DNA of 64,000 bases from Streptomyces mirabilis (GTDB lineage Bacteria; Actinomycetota; Actinomycetes; Streptomycetales; Streptomycetaceae). The notes below the pieces were generated by a model that was not told the DNA's origin, did not search any database, and saw only the letters and a list, made by a program, of their open reading frames with translations. The translations under genes and the position numbers were made by a program. Location of the stretch: contig NZ_JBCJKP010000001.1 of assembly GCF_039503195.1 (NCBI RefSeq), positions 5,332,001-5,396,000 on the forward strand, read 5' to 3'. Every line of letters begins with the position of its first letter. Position 1 is the first letter of the stretch. Below are positions 18,298 through 28,805 of the stretch, piece by piece.

Positions 18298-19059
18298 TCA
18301 GCGCCGTCGGCGTGTCCGCCCCGTCCGGGCCGCCTTCGCCCTCTTCGCGGCGAAGCGCACGCCACCCGGGCTCTCTCCGACCTCGACCCGCACCACGGTC
18401 GACAACGGGTCCACAATGCCCTCGCCGACGTGCAGGATCGACGTCTCCACGGCGCCGAGCTTACTCAGGGCCGTGGCGGCGCTCTTCAGCTCCTCCTCAG
18501 CGGTGTCGCCCTTGAGAGCCAGCATCTCGCCGTACGGACGGAGAAGGGGGATGCCCCATGCCGCCAGCCGGTCCAGTGGAGCAACAGCCCTGGCCGTCAC
18601 CACGTGGACCGCCGGCAGCTTTCCCATGACCTCCTCGGCGCGGCCGCGCACGACGGTGACATGGTCGAGACCGAGGAGCTCGACGACCTCGGTGAGGAAG
18701 TTGGTCCGCCGCAGCAACGGTTCCAGCAGAGTGATCTTGATGTCTTCCCGGACCAGGGCCAGCGGAATGCCGGGGAGCCCCGCGCCGGAGCCGACGTCGC
18801 ACACGGTCACGCCTTCGGGCACGACCTCCGAGAGCACCGCGCAGTTCAGCAGGTGCCGCTCCCACAGCCGGGGTACCTCGCGGGGGCCGATCAGCCCCCG
18901 CTGCACTCCCGCCTCGGCCAGCAGCTCCGCGTACCGGACCGCGTCTGCGAAGCGATCGCCGAATACCTCGCGCGCCTGCTCGGGCGCAGGGGAAGCTCCG
19001 CTGCCTCCGTCACGGGGACCGTCCTTCCGTACCGCATAAGCGCGCTGAGCGCTGATCAC
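18298..19059 (-). CDS. rsmG: 16S rRNA (guanine-527 N7) methyltransferase RsmG
   Basis: Methylates G527 of 16S rRNA with S-adenosylmethionine; loss is known to give low-level streptomycin resistance. The 253-residue protein has the SAM-binding motif VCDVGSGAGLPGIPLA, the LWERHLLNCA block before it, and a very basic C-terminus (RAKAARTGRTRRRR). The GTG start at 19059 has a weak ribosome site. It lies between jag and parAB on the same strand, separated from jag by a hairpin. Confidence 0.95.
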   Translation of the reverse strand: MISAQRAYAVRKDGPRDGGSGASPAPEQAREVFGDRFADAVRYAELLAEAGVQRGLIGPREVPRLWERHLLNCAVLSEVVPEGVTVCDVGSGAGLPGIPLALVREDIKITLLEPLLRRTNFLTEVVELLGLDHVTVVRGRAEEVMGKLPAVHVVTARAVAPLDRLAAWGIPLLRPYGEMLALKGDTAEEELKSAATALSKLGAVETSILHVGEGIVDPLSTVVRVEVGESPGGVRFAAKRAKAARTGRTRRRR

Positions 19060-19112
19060 CAGGGCTATCAGGGATTACCAGAAACTGCGAGGGACTATCA
19101 GGCTGACAAAGT

Positions 19113-19143
19113 TCGGCCCCGCCTGCTCAACAGACGGGGCCGA
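19113..19143 (-). terminator. Hairpin between jag and rsmG
   Basis: A 9-bp perfect stem TCGGCCCCG / CGGGGCCGA with a 13-base loop, 18 bases after the jag stop. It likely ends the rpmH-to-jag operon. Confidence 0.7.
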
Positions 19144-19160
19144 GGGAACCTTCGTACCGA

Positions 19161-19670
19161 TCAGGCGGGAAGCACGACGACGAAGCGCTGCGGCTCCTCA
19201 CCCTCGGACTCACTGCGCAGACCCGCGGCCTTGACCGCGTCGTGGACGACCTTGCGCTCGAAGGGCGTCATCGGCTTCATCTTCACCGGCTCGCCGGAGC
19301 TCTTCACCTCGGCCGCCGCCTTGGCGCCCAGCTCGGAGAGCTCCTCGCGCTTCTTGGCCCGGTAGCCCGCGATGTCCAGCATCAGGCGGCTGCGGTCCCC
19401 GGTCTCCCGGTGAACGGCCAGGCGCGTGAGCTCCTGGAGGGCCTCGAGCACCTCGCCGTCGCGACCGACGAGCTTCTGCAGGTCACGGCTGCTGGAGTCG
19501 CTGATGATCGAGACAGCGGCGCGGTCGGCCTCGACGTCCATGTCGATGTCGCCGTCGAGATCGGCGATGTCCAGCAGACCCTCGAGGTAGTCCGCCGCGA
19601 TCTCGCCTTCCTGCTCAAGGCGGGTCAGGGTGTCGCCCTCAGCGGCGGCGGAGGTGGTGCCTTCCGTCAC
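19161..19670 (-). CDS. jag: Jag/KhpB-type RNA-binding protein
   Basis: A 169-residue cytoplasmic protein with a KH-like domain (about 45-95; DRAAVSIISDSSSRDLQKLV, GRDGEVLEALQELTR) and a C-terminal R3H domain (about 100-169; the R-x3-H element lies in PFERKVVHDAVKAAG). The N-terminal Jag domain found in Firmicutes is absent, as usual in actinobacteria. It is thought to bind RNA and to act with YidC and cell-wall control. It starts 15 bp after yidC. Confidence 0.92.
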   Translation of the reverse strand: MTEGTTSAAAEGDTLTRLEQEGEIAADYLEGLLDIADLDGDIDMDVEADRAAVSIISDSSSRDLQKLVGRDGEVLEALQELTRLAVHRETGDRSRLMLDIAGYRAKKREELSELGAKAAAEVKSSGEPVKMKPMTPFERKVVHDAVKAAGLRSESEGEEPQRFVVVLPA

Positions 19671-19685
19671 GGGATGGACTCCTTC

Positions 19686-20978
19686 TTACTTCTTGGACGG
19701 GGACTTGGGCCGCTGCGGACCCTTGCGCTGTCCGGACTGGGCTTTGCTGCGGGTACCGGTGCCCGGCTTGTTGGCGCCGCCTGCCGACTTGGCGGCGGGC
19801 TTGGCGTCCTGCGGGTCGTCGGACTTGGTCAGCGAGGTCTTCGGCTCGGGCTCACCCGCCGCCTTCGCCCCACCTGCCGCCGTACCCGACTGACGCTGGG
19901 ACTTGGACTGGCGCTTCGGCTGCTGACGCTTGGGAGCGCCACCAGTAGTGGTCGTGGTGCCGTCCTCGGCCTCGACAGTCGCCTCGGCCTGACCCTTCAC
20001 CACAGTGCCGTCAGCCTGGGCCACCAGGCCCACCTTGGTCAGGCTGTTGATGAACTTGCGCTCGAACTCGTTACGGTCGCGGCCCTTGGCGACGATCGCC
20101 TTCACGATGGCCTTCTCGCCCCGGCTGCGCGTCTTCTCGTGGTGCGTGACGTGCTTCTGCAGGCGCTCGAGGTACGCGGCCTGAGCCTTGGAACCCGGGG
20201 TCGGGTTGTTGCGGATGACGTACATCTGCTGACCCATGGTCCACACGTTGGTGGTCAGCCAGTAGACGAGGACACCGACCGGGAAGTTGATGCCGAAGAC
20301 GGCGAACATGACCGGGAAGACGTACATCAGCATCTTCTGCTGCTGCATGAAGGGCGTCTTCACCGTGGTGTCGACGTTCTTCGTCATCAGCTGGCGCTGC
20401 GTGTAGAACTGCGACGCCGACATCATCACGATCATGATCGCGGTGACGACCCGGACATCGGTCAGCGAGGCGCCGAGGGCCTCGACCTTGGACTGTCCGT
20501 CCGTGAACTTCGCGGCCAGCGGGGCGCCGAAGATGTGCGCCTTACGAGCGCTGGCCAGCAGCGATTCGTTGATGACGCCGATCGTCGAGCCGGTCGCGAT
20601 GCCATTGAGCACGTGGTACAGAGCAAAGAAGAACGGCGACTGCGCCAGGATGGGAAGGCACGAGGAGAGCGGGTTGGTACCCGACTCCTTGTACAGCTTC
20701 ATCATCTCTTCGGACTGGCGCTGCTTGTCGTTCTTGTAGCGCTCCTGGATCTTCTTCATCTCGGGCTGCAGTGTCTGCATGGCCCGAGTGGCCTTGATCT
20801 GCTTCACGAAGAGCGGGATCAGGCAGATACGGATCAGGATCACCAGGGACACGATGGACAGGCCCCAGGCCCAGCCCGTATCGGGACCGAAGATCTTCCC
20901 GTACACAGAGTGGAACTGGACGATGACCCAGGAAACGGGTGTCGTGATGAAGCTGAACAGACTGGCAATCGTGTCCAC
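19686..20978 (-). CDS. yidC: Membrane protein insertase YidC
   Basis: Inserts proteins into the cytoplasmic membrane alone or with Sec. The 430-residue protein begins with a membrane helix ([21 protein letters not shown]) and has the conserved cytoplasmic hairpin ([18 protein letters not shown]) and four more helices. The C-terminal tail of about 140 residues is Lys/Gln/Gly-rich and disordered, typical of Gram-positive YidC that bind ribosomes. The GTG start, with an AAGGAG site, comes 3 bases after the yidD stop, so it is tightly coupled. Confidence 0.96.
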   Translation of the reverse strand: MDTIASLFSFITTPVSWVIVQFHSVYGKIFGPDTGWAWGLSIVSLVILIRICLIPLFVKQIKATRAMQTLQPEMKKIQERYKNDKQRQSEEMMKLYKESGTNPLSSCLPILAQSPFFFALYHVLNGIATGSTIGVINESLLASARKAHIFGAPLAAKFTDGQSKVEALGASLTDVRVVTAIMIVMMSASQFYTQRQLMTKNVDTTVKTPFMQQQKMLMYVFPVMFAVFGINFPVGVLVYWLTTNVWTMGQQMYVIRNNPTPGSKAQAAYLERLQKHVTHHEKTRSRGEKAIVKAIVAKGRDRNEFERKFINSLTKVGLVAQADGTVVKGQAEATVEAEDGTTTTTGGAPKRQQPKRQSKSQRQSGTAAGGAKAAGEPEPKTSLTKSDDPQDAKPAAKSAGGANKPGTGTRSKAQSGQRKGPQRPKSPSKK

Positions 20979-20981
20979 TAA

Positions 20982-21347
20982 TCAGGCTCCTTGAGCATGG
21001 GACGGGGTCTCGGCGGCCGGACTCGAGGGATGGTCGGACATTCCATGACCCTCAATGGCCGGTTCGGCGGCGGAGTTCCCGCCCTTGCGTGCGCGCCAGG
21101 CGTTACGCAGCATTTCGTGCCACCGCGGACGCTTGCGCGGCGGAACATGGTCCACGCCGCCCAGCGACCACGGATTGCACCGGAGGATGCGCCAGGCGGT
21201 GAGTGCTGTTCCCTTGATCGCACCGTGCCGGTCGATGGCCTGGTAGCCGTAGTGGGAGCACGACGGGTAGTACTTGCACACCGGCCCGAGCAGCGGGCTG
21301 ATCGTCCACTGGTACAGCTTGATAAGAGCCAGCAGCGGGTACTTCAT
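20982..21347 (-). CDS. yidD: Membrane protein insertion efficiency factor YidD
   Basis: A 121-residue YidD family protein. The core motif runs [24 protein letters not shown] and [14 protein letters not shown], with three conserved cysteines. The last 40 residues are a poorly conserved disordered tail. It overlaps the rnpA stop by 4 bp (ATGA) and precedes yidC by 3 bases. Confidence 0.95.
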   Translation of the reverse strand: MKYPLLALIKLYQWTISPLLGPVCKYYPSCSHYGYQAIDRHGAIKGTALTAWRILRCNPWSLGGVDHVPPRKRPRWHEMLRNAWRARKGGNSAAEPAIEGHGMSDHPSSPAAETPSHAQGA

Positions 21348-21715
21348 CGCGCGCCCCCTCCCAGCAGCCGCTGAAGGGCGGCATCCAGGTCTCGGGCCAG
21401 CTGTTCATGGTCGGCGTCGCCCGCACCGGGCAACGCTCGTACGACTACCAGGCTACCGGGGGGCAACAGGGCGACTCGGTCACGCATCAAATGGCGAAGT
21501 CTGCGCTTCACCTTGTTGCGGACAACCGCTCCACCCACGGCCTTGCTCACGACGAAACCCGCACGCGTCGGGGGAGCGCTCTCCCCAGGCGCGTGCGGGT
21601 CCATTGCACCGCTACGTAGATGGACGACGAGGAGCGGGCGTCCGGCCCGGCGTCCTCGGCGTACCGCGGTCGCGAAGTCCTCGCGCCGCCTCAGCCGATG
21701 CTCGGTAGGCAGCAC
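21344..21715 (-). CDS. rnpA: Ribonuclease P protein component
   Basis: Protein subunit of the tRNA 5'-processing ribozyme. It has 123 residues, the usual Streptomyces size. The signature [20 protein letters not shown] carries the RNR-type basic motif. GTG 21715 ([14 protein letters not shown]) was chosen because it begins the conserved N-terminus; an open frame upstream runs through rpmH antiparallel coding and is not real. It lies 20 bp after rpmH. Confidence 0.96.
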   Translation of the reverse strand: MLPTEHRLRRREDFATAVRRGRRAGRPLLVVHLRSGAMDPHAPGESAPPTRAGFVVSKAVGGAVVRNKVKRRLRHLMRDRVALLPPGSLVVVRALPGAGDADHEQLARDLDAALQRLLGGGAR

Positions 21716-21735
21716 GACATCATGACCTGTTGTTA

Positions 21736-21873
21736 TCAGGCGGACAGGCTGGCGCGGCCCTTGCCACGGCGGTTCGCGAGAATCGCGCGGCCGGCACGGG
21801 TGCGCATCCGCAGGCGGAAGCCGTGGGTCTTGGCGCGACGACGGTTGTTCGGCTGGAAGGTGCGCTTGCTCAC
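21736..21873 (-). CDS. rpmH: 50S ribosomal protein L34
   Basis: A 45-residue, very basic ribosomal protein of the large subunit ([19 protein letters not shown]...). Translation of the minus strand from GTG 21873 to TGA 21736 gives the complete L34 signature. It heads the rpmH-rnpA-yidD-yidC-jag operon. Confidence 0.97.
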   Translation of the reverse strand: MSKRTFQPNNRRRAKTHGFRLRMRTRAGRAILANRRGKGRASLSA

Positions 21874-22271
21874 TCGGGGGCTCCAGAAAGAATCGGTGGT
21901 GGCGGGGTGCCGTCCTGGCTGTCACCGTGCGCCCACGAGGTAGCTCGTATTACGCCCGAGTGCACCGCTTCCCGATCACTCTTCGCGATCTGTGCCCATC
22001 GGAGGCAGGCGGCAGCAGCCATCGACAACTCGACCTGGTTACGGTACGCGCGGCTGCGCCATCCGGTCAAACCAGCTCCTGGCGGGAGACACTATCCACA
22101 GGCTGGGGACAACAACTTGAACCGCAGCGGTCGCCCTGACTACCGTGGCTGAACTCCGATTCGTTCCCTTCCCACCGCCCCAGCGGATTTGTTCCCACCG
22201 CCCCACCCGACTGACTTCCCAACCTGTTCCCAGAACCACACGTTCGTGGGACCCGTGAGAGAGCGTGCCCT
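21874..22271. promoter_or_regulatory. rpmH-dnaA divergent promoter region with DnaA boxes
   Basis: 398 bp, less GC-rich than its surroundings. It holds the rpmH operon promoter and the dnaA promoter. CTATCCACA (22092-22100) and, on the opposite strand, a TTGTCCCCA-like box (about 22104-22113) form a facing pair, as known for the autoregulated dnaA promoter of Streptomyces. No gene is seen. Confidence 0.65.
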
Positions 22272-24353
22272 GTGGCTGACGTACCTGCCGATCTTGCCGC
22301 AGTGTGGCCACGAGTACTGGAACAGCTCCTCGGTGAGGGCCGCGGTCAGGGTGTGGAGGCGAAGGACGAGCACTGGATCAAGCGCTGCCAGCCGCTGGCA
22401 CTGGTCGCGGACACCGCGCTGCTCGCGGTTCCGAACGAATTCGCGAAGGGCGTCCTCGAAGGACGTCTCGCGCCGATCGTCAGTGACACGCTGAGCCGCG
22501 AGTGCGGCCGCCCGATCCGTATCGCGATCACCGTCGACGACTCGGCCGGGGAACCCCAGTCCCCGACGCCGCCCGCCCCCCAGACCCGGTACGAGGAGCC
22601 CGAGCTCCCCTCCGGCTCGGGCCAGGGCCGTGACACGTACGACGGTCCGGGCGGCGACGAGCGGAACCCCTACGGCGGCCAGGGCGGCGAGGACCGCAAC
22701 AGCTACGGCGGCCAGGGCCGTGACGAGCGCCACGCTTACGACTCCCAGAGCCGCGAAGACCGGGGCGGCTACGACTCCCCGGGCCGTGACGAGCGCAACC
22801 CCTATGACGCTCAGCGCCGCGACGGGTACGAGGGGTACGGCCGCCACCGCGCCGACGACCACCGGGGTGACCACCGCGGCGGTCGCTCCGACCAGCTCCC
22901 GGGCGCCCCCGGCGACCAGCTGCCGCCCGGCCGCTCCGACCAGTCCCGCGCGGACCACCTGCCGACCGCCCGCCCCGCCTACCCGGACTACCAGCGCCCC
23001 GAGCCCGGTGCCTGGCCTCGGCACACCCAGGACGACTACGGCTGGCAGCAGCAGCGTCTCGGCTTCCCCGACCGCGACCCGTACGCCTCGCCCTCGCAGG
23101 ACTACCGGCCGCAGTCGATGGACCGCCCGCCCTACGAACAGCAGCGCCAGGACTACGACCAGCCGCGCTCCGAGTACGAGCGCCCCGACCGCCGCGACCT
23201 CCAGGAGCCGTCCTCCGGCGGTGCGCCGCCGCACCGCGGCGGCCCCTCGCTGCCGTCCTCCAGCGGCGCTCCCGGCCCGCTGGGCGCGAAGCCCGCGCCG
23301 GCGTCCGGTCCGGGCGAGCCCACCGCGCGCCTCAACCCGAAGTACCTCTTCGACACGTTCGTCATCGGCGCCTCGAACCGCTTCGCGCACGCGGCCGCCG
23401 TCGCCGTCGCCGAGGCGCCTGCGAAGGCGTACAACCCGCTCTTCATCTATGGGGAGTCGGGTCTCGGCAAGACGCACCTGCTGCACGCGATCGGGCACTA
23501 CGCGCGCAGCCTCTACCCGGGCACGCGGGTGCGGTACGTGAGTTCCGAGGAGTTCACCAACGAGTTCATCAACTCCATCCGCGACGGCAAGGGCGACAGC
23601 TTCCGCAAGCGGTACCGCGAGATGGACATCCTGTTGGTCGACGACATCCAGTTCCTGGCGGACAAGGAGTCGACGCAGGAGGAGTTCTTCCACACCTTCA
23701 ACACGCTCCACAACGCGAACAAGCAGATCGTGCTCTCCAGCGACCGGCCGCCCAAGCAGCTGGTGACCCTGGAGGACCGGCTGCGGAACCGTTTCGAGTG
23801 GGGTCTGATCACGGACGTCCAGCCGCCCGAGCTGGAGACCCGTATCGCCATCCTTCGTAAGAAGGCGGTGCAGGAGCAGCTCAACGCTCCGCCGGAGGTG
23901 CTCGAGTTCATCGCGTCCCGGATCTCGCGCAACATCCGCGAGCTGGAGGGCGCGCTGATCCGGGTGACGGCGTTCGCGTCGCTCAACCGGCAGCCGGTGG
24001 ATCTCGGGCTGACGGAGATCGTCCTGAAGGACCTGATCCCGGGTGGCGAGGACTCCGCCCCGGAGATCACCGCGACCGCGATCATGGCGGCCACCGCGGA
24101 CTACTTCGGCCTCACGGTGGACGACCTGTGCGGGTCCTCACGCAGTCGCGTCCTGGTGACCGCGCGACAGATCGCCATGTACCTGTGCCGCGAGCTCACC
24201 GATCTCTCACTGCCGAAGATCGGCGCGCAGTTCGGTGGCCGCGACCACACGACCGTCATGCACGCCGACCGCAAGATCCGCGCGCTGATGGCCGAGCGCC
24301 GCTCCATCTACAACCAGGTCACCGAGCTCACCAACCGCATCAAGAACGGCTGA
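22272..24353 (+). CDS. dnaA: Chromosomal replication initiator DnaA
   Basis: Binds DnaA boxes and opens oriC. The 693-residue protein has domain I (about 1-85; [14 protein letters not shown]), then an unusually long acidic/Gly/Tyr/Arg-rich domain II (about 90-350) with near-repeats of [10 protein letters not shown]. The AAA+ domain starts at [13 protein letters not shown] (about 354), with Walker [10 protein letters not shown] (about 394) and Walker [11 protein letters not shown] (about 453). Domain IV carries the DNA-binding signature [15 protein letters not shown] (about 654). Escherichia DnaA is 467 residues; the extra length is all in domain II. Confidence 0.97.
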   Translation: MADVPADLAAVWPRVLEQLLGEGRGQGVEAKDEHWIKRCQPLALVADTALLAVPNEFAKGVLEGRLAPIVSDTLSRECGRPIRIAITVDDSAGEPQSPTPPAPQTRYEEPELPSGSGQGRDTYDGPGGDERNPYGGQGGEDRNSYGGQGRDERHAYDSQSREDRGGYDSPGRDERNPYDAQRRDGYEGYGRHRADDHRGDHRGGRSDQLPGAPGDQLPPGRSDQSRADHLPTARPAYPDYQRPEPGAWPRHTQDDYGWQQQRLGFPDRDPYASPSQDYRPQSMDRPPYEQQRQDYDQPRSEYERPDRRDLQEPSSGGAPPHRGGPSLPSSSGAPGPLGAKPAPASGPGEPTARLNPKYLFDTFVIGASNRFAHAAAVAVAEAPAKAYNPLFIYGESGLGKTHLLHAIGHYARSLYPGTRVRYVSSEEFTNEFINSIRDGKGDSFRKRYREMDILLVDDIQFLADKESTQEEFFHTFNTLHNANKQIVLSSDRPPKQLVTLEDRLRNRFEWGLITDVQPPELETRIAILRKKAVQEQLNAPPEVLEFIASRISRNIRELEGALIRVTAFASLNRQPVDLGLTEIVLKDLIPGGEDSAPEITATAIMAATADYFGLTVDDLCGSSRSRVLVTARQIAMYLCRELTDLSLPKIGAQFGGRDHTTVMHADRKIRALMAERRSIYNQVTELTNRIKNG

Positions 24354-25443
24354 CAGGCGCGGCCGTACGCCGCCGAGGGCGCCCCCGGGACACGGTCCCG
24401 AGGGCGCCTTTCGCTGTTCCGGACCGATATTCCGGGCCGCGCGGCTCTTCCGGGCCGCGCGGCCCGCGGTTCTGGCCCGCGGTTCTCGTATGGGCGCCGC
24501 GAAGGATTCCGGCATCCGTCCCAGAGCCTCCGGCACTCGCTCCGAGAGGGCGCCGGAAGGTGCTGGACCTCGCCCCGAGGGGCCTGAGACCCGGTTCCGA
24601 GGGCTTCTGGGGCCTGTTCCGAGGCCGTCGGCCCTCGTTTCACCGCTACCGGAACGACATCAGCTGTTCGAATACGAGCCGGGTTACGGCCACTCTCCAC
24701 AGATTCGGTGACTTTCTGGCGTCCACACCCTGGGGACCGCGAAGTTGTCCCGATCGTGTCCACAGGGGCCACTGTTGAAAGACCATCAGACCAGGTCAAC
24801 CCCCTGTGGATTCGTGGACGAAGACTCTCCACACCCTGTGGACGAAGAAAGGATCCACAGGGTGTGCGCGAAGTTGTCCACCGACGACCCACAGGCTGGA
24901 GCCGGTTGTCCCCAGCCGTCCCGAGCTTCTCCACACCCCTGTCCACTGTTCGGCAACGTGACGCGCCCAATCACCGTGTCGAGTGAAAGGCGTCACACCG
25001 AGGTGCCGGATTGGCCTGTGGGGAACGTGGGTAAAGCTGGGGACGGATCTGGGGAGAAGTGGCCCGAGGCTGTGCATCGAGTGTGCAGAACTTTTCGTCG
25101 TCCACAGAGACCCCCGGTTGTCCACCGCCTCCGCCCACAGGGTCAGTGGACAAAAAATCCCGTCTGACCTGCGAAAACGCGGTTATCCACGGTTTCCACA
25201 GGCCCTACTACTAAGACCAACTAGATAGAGGCTGGGAATCGTTTCGAAGACGGGGCTGTGCACAACTCGCTCTCGGAGGCTCTGGTGCCGCTCGGCACGA
25301 CTTGACCCCGAGGGGCACCGACTGTCAGCGCGGTGCGTCAGACTGGTCCCCGGTGTCCTGCCCGCCACAGGGCTGAACGACACCGAGTCAGACGACGAAG
25401 GCCAGCAGGGCGAGAGCGCCGGCAACAGACGGAGGCGGCAACG
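24354..25443. other. oriC: Chromosomal replication origin oriC
   Basis: 1,090 bp between dnaA and dnaN with no gene. DnaA boxes near the Streptomyces consensus TTGTCCACA crowd the part from 24693 to 25265. Clear examples are at 24693, 24719, 24756, 24805 (reverse), 24825, 24837 (reverse), 24851, 24874, 24906, 24927, 24939, 25017 (reverse), 25098, 25118, 25145 (reverse), 25183, 25192 and 25257 (reverse). They lie in both orientations, often 20-30 bp apart. A short A-rich tract (ACAAAAAAT, about 25151-25159) beside boxes 25145 and 25183 could help unwinding. The first 300 bp carry few boxes. Confidence 0.95.
24378..24411 (+). terminator. dnaA terminator
   Basis: Stem GGCGCCC-(mismatch)-CGGGAC / GTCCCG-GGGCGCC with an ACG loop, followed by TTT, 24 bp after the dnaA stop. 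Confidence 0.8.
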
Positions 25444-26574
25444 GTGAAGATCCGGGTGGAACGCGACGTACTCGCGGAGGCAGTGGCCTGGGCGGCACGC
25501 AGCCTCCCGGCCCGTCCGCCGGCGCCTGTGCTCGCCGGCCTCCTTCTGAAGGCCGAGGAGGGCGCACTGAGCCTCTCCAGCTTCGACTACGAGGTCTCGG
25601 CACGCGTCTCCGTGGACGCGGAGATCGACGAGGAGGGCACGGTCCTCGTCTCCGGCCGCCTGCTCGCGGACATCTGCCGCGCCCTCCCCAACCGGCCGGT
25701 GGAGATTTCCACAGACGGTGTACGGGCGACCGTGGTCTGCGGATCCTCGCGATTCACACTCCACACCCTGCCTGTGGAGGAGTACCCCGCGCTGCCGCAG
25801 ATGCCGTCGGCGACCGGCACCGTCCCCGGTGAGGTCTTCGCCTCGGCGGCCGCCCAGGTGGCCATCGCGGCGGGCCGTGACGACACGCTGCCGGTGCTCA
25901 CCGGTGTGCGCATCGAGATCGAGGGCGACACGGTCACGCTGGCCTCCACCGACCGCTACCGCTTCGCGGTCCGCGAGTTCCTGTGGAAGCCGGAGAACCC
26001 CGATGCGTCCGCGGTGGCCCTGGTGCCCGCCAAGACGCTCCTGGACACCGCCAAGGCCCTCACGAGCGGCGACAGCGTGATCCTGGCGCTGTCCGGCTCG
26101 GGCGCAGGCGAGGGCCTCATCGGCTTCGAGGGGGCCGGCCGGCGCACGACCACCCGCCTGCTGGAGGGTGACCTGCCGAAGTACCGCTCGCTGTTCCCGA
26201 CGGAGTTCAACTCCATCGCGGTGATCGAGACTGCCCCTTTCGTGGAGGCCGTCAAGCGTGTGGCCCTGGTCGCCGAGCGCAACACCCCGGTGCGTCTGAG
26301 CTTCGAGCAGGGCGTGCTGATCCTGGAGGCGGGCTCCAGCGACGACGCACAGGCTGTGGAAAGGGTCGACGCACAGTTGGAGGGCGACGACGTCTCGATC
26401 GCCTTCAACCCGACGTTCCTGCTCGACGGCCTCAGCGCCATCGACTCGCCGGTGGCGCAGCTCTCCTTCACCACGTCCACGAAGCCCGCGCTGCTGAGCG
26501 GCAAGCCCGCGGTGGACGCCGAGGCGGACGAGGCCTACAAGTACCTGATCATGCCGGTGCGTCTGAGCGGCTGA
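25444..26574 (+). CDS. dnaN: DNA polymerase III beta subunit (sliding clamp)
   Basis: Ring-shaped processivity clamp. The 376-residue protein has three repeated clamp folds: it begins MKIRVERDVLAEAVAWAARS and ends with the conserved C-terminal YKYLIMPVRLSG. GTG 25444 is chosen because it starts the conserved first strand; the frame upstream extends into oriC. It is followed by gnd and recF on the same strand, the standard Streptomyces order. Confidence 0.97.
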   Translation: MKIRVERDVLAEAVAWAARSLPARPPAPVLAGLLLKAEEGALSLSSFDYEVSARVSVDAEIDEEGTVLVSGRLLADICRALPNRPVEISTDGVRATVVCGSSRFTLHTLPVEEYPALPQMPSATGTVPGEVFASAAAQVAIAAGRDDTLPVLTGVRIEIEGDTVTLASTDRYRFAVREFLWKPENPDASAVALVPAKTLLDTAKALTSGDSVILALSGSGAGEGLIGFEGAGRRTTTRLLEGDLPKYRSLFPTEFNSIAVIETAPFVEAVKRVALVAERNTPVRLSFEQGVLILEAGSSDDAQAVERVDAQLEGDDVSIAFNPTFLLDGLSAIDSPVAQLSFTTSTKPALLSGKPAVDAEADEAYKYLIMPVRLSG

Positions 26575-26744
26575 GCGAGGTGAGCCCGCCGGACGGTCGG
26601 TCCGATCGGACTGGCGGGCGCATCCGCAGGTGGGGCGTACGTCTGAGCGGCTATGCCCACAGGTGTGCGTGAGCGTCCGGGTTTAGGCTCGGACACAGGT
26701 ACGAAAGTGCCCTCACGCCACGTCGCAAACCTAAGGAACAACTG

Positions 26745-27620
26745 ATGGAGCTCGGTCTCGTCGGCCTCGGCAAGATGGGCGGCAACATGCGCGAGCGGAT
26801 CCGCCGCGCAGGCCACACCGTCATCGGATACGACCGCAACCCGGACCTCGCCGATGTCCACAGCCTGGAAGATCTTGTGGGCAAGCTCAAGGGTCCGCGC
26901 GTGGTGTGGGTGATGGTCCCGGCCGGTGCCGCCACGCAGTCCACCGTCGACCAGCTCGGCGAGCTCCTGGAGCCCGGGGACGTCGTCGTGGACGGCGGCA
27001 ACTCCCGCTGGACGGACGACGAGAAGCACGCGGAGGAACTGGCGGCCAAGGGCATCGGTTTCGTCGACTGCGGCGTCTCCGGCGGCGTCTGGGGCCTGGA
27101 GAACGGCTATGCGCTGATGTACGGCGGCGACGCCGAGAACATCGCCAAGGTGCAGCCGATCTTCGAGGCACTGAAGCCGGAGGGCGACTTCGGCGCGGTG
27201 CACGCCGGCAAGGTCGGCGCGGGCCACTTCTCCAAGATGGTCCACAACGGCATCGAGTACGCCATGATGCAGGCCTATGCCGAGGGCTGGGAGCTCTTGG
27301 AGAAGGTCCACTCCGTCACCGACGTGCGCGAGGTCTTCCGCTCCTGGCAGGAAGGCACGGTCATCCGTTCCTGGCTGCTGGACCTGGCGGTGAACGCCCT
27401 GGACGAGGACGAGCACCTGGAGAAGCTGCGCGGTTACGCACAGGACTCCGGTGAGGGCCGCTGGACGGTGGAAGCCGCCATCGACCACGCGGTGCCGCTG
27501 CCCGCGATCACCGCGTCGCTGTTCGCGCGGTTCGCCTCGCGGCAGGAGGACTCGCCGCAGATGAAGATGGTCGCGGCGCTGCGCAACCAGTTCGGCGGCC
27601 ACGCGGTCGAGACGAAGTAA
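26745..27620 (+). CDS. gnd: 6-phosphogluconate dehydrogenase (decarboxylating), short form
   Basis: Oxidises 6-phosphogluconate to ribulose 5-phosphate in the pentose phosphate pathway. It has 291 residues, the short type (the Escherichia enzyme is 468). The N-terminal dinucleotide fold GLVGLGKMGGNMRERIRR, the substrate motif DGGNSRWTDDEKHAEEL and the catalytic block GAGHFSKMVHNGIEYAMMQ (Lys and Asn visible) are intact. ATG 26745 with an AAGGAA site. It lies between dnaN and recF, as in other Streptomyces. Confidence 0.94.
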   Translation: MELGLVGLGKMGGNMRERIRRAGHTVIGYDRNPDLADVHSLEDLVGKLKGPRVVWVMVPAGAATQSTVDQLGELLEPGDVVVDGGNSRWTDDEKHAEELAAKGIGFVDCGVSGGVWGLENGYALMYGGDAENIAKVQPIFEALKPEGDFGAVHAGKVGAGHFSKMVHNGIEYAMMQAYAEGWELLEKVHSVTDVREVFRSWQEGTVIRSWLLDLAVNALDEDEHLEKLRGYAQDSGEGRWTVEAAIDHAVPLPAITASLFARFASRQEDSPQMKMVAALRNQFGGHAVETK

Positions 27621-27683
27621 TCCACAGATCCACAGGCCGTGCGGCGGTGGATCCACAACCCTGGGGGAGGTCGGCGAACGACC

Positions 27684-28805
27684 ATGCACGTCACGCATCT
27701 GTCGCTGGCCGACTTCCGCTCGTACGCCCGGGTCGAGGTCCCGCTCGACCCGGGCGTCACCGCGTTCGTGGGCCCCAACGGACAGGGCAAGACGAATCTG
27801 GTCGAGGCGGTCGGCTATCTCGCGACCCTCGGCAGCCACCGCGTCTCCTCCGACGCGCCGCTGGTGCGCATGGGCGCCGACCGGGCGATCATCCGGGCCA
27901 ATGTCCGCCAGGGCGAGCGCCAGCAGCTCGTCGAGCTGGAGCTGAACCCCGGCAAGGCCAACCGTGCCCGCATCAACAGGTCCTCGCAGGTCAGACCCCG
28001 TGATGTGCTCGGCATCGTGCGGACCGTGCTGTTCGCGCCCGAGGATCTCGCGCTGGTCAAGGGCGACCCCGGTGAGCGGCGCCGTTTCCTGGACGAGCTG
28101 ATCATCGCCCGTTCCCCGCGGATGGCGGGCGTCCGCTCCGACTACGAGCGGGTCCTCAAGCAGCGCAACACCCTCCTGAAGTCGGCCGCGCTGGCCCGCC
28201 GTCACGGCGGCCGCACCATGGACCTCTCCACGCTCGACGTGTGGGACCAGCACCTCGCGCGCGTGGGCGCCGAGCTGCTGGCCCAGCGGCTCGACCTGGT
28301 CGCCGCGATCCAGCCGCTGGCCGACAAGGCGTACGAGCAGCTGGCCCCCGGTGGCGGACCCGTCGCCCTGGAGTACAAGCCGTCCGCGCCCGGCGAGGCG
28401 CACACCCGCGAGGACCTGTACGAGCAGGTGATGGCGGCGCTCGCCGAGGTCCGCAAGCAGGAGATCGAGCGGGGCGTGACCCTCGTAGGACCCCATCGGG
28501 ACGATGTGGTCCTCAAACTCGGTCAGCTGCCCGCCAAGGGATACGCCTCCCACGGCGAGTCCTGGTCGTACGCGCTGGCGCTGCGCCTGGCCTCGTACGA
28601 CCTCCTGAGGGCCGAGGGCAATGAACCGGTGCTGGTCCTCGACGACGTCTTCGCCGAGTTGGACAGCCGCAGAAGAGAGCGCCTCGCCGAACTCGTCGCT
28701 CCCGGCGAGCAGGTCCTCGTGACGGCCGCGGTCGACGACGACGTACCGGACGTACTGACGGGGACGCGGTACGCCGTCTCCGAGGGCAGGGTGGAGCGGG
28801 TATGA
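27684..28805 (+). CDS. recF: DNA replication and repair protein RecF
   Basis: SMC-like ATPase that loads RecA at gaps. The 373-residue protein has Walker [14 protein letters not shown] near residue 30, the ABC-type region ([22 protein letters not shown]) and Walker [23 protein letters not shown] 27684 has a GGGGGAGG site. The last codon overlaps the dciA start (ATGA). Confidence 0.96.
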   Translation: MHVTHLSLADFRSYARVEVPLDPGVTAFVGPNGQGKTNLVEAVGYLATLGSHRVSSDAPLVRMGADRAIIRANVRQGERQQLVELELNPGKANRARINRSSQVRPRDVLGIVRTVLFAPEDLALVKGDPGERRRFLDELIIARSPRMAGVRSDYERVLKQRNTLLKSAALARRHGGRTMDLSTLDVWDQHLARVGAELLAQRLDLVAAIQPLADKAYEQLAPGGGPVALEYKPSAPGEAHTREDLYEQVMAALAEVRKQEIERGVTLVGPHRDDVVLKLGQLPAKGYASHGESWSYALALRLASYDLLRAEGNEPVLVLDDVFAELDSRRRERLAELVAPGEQVLVTAAVDDDVPDVLTGTRYAVSEGRVERV

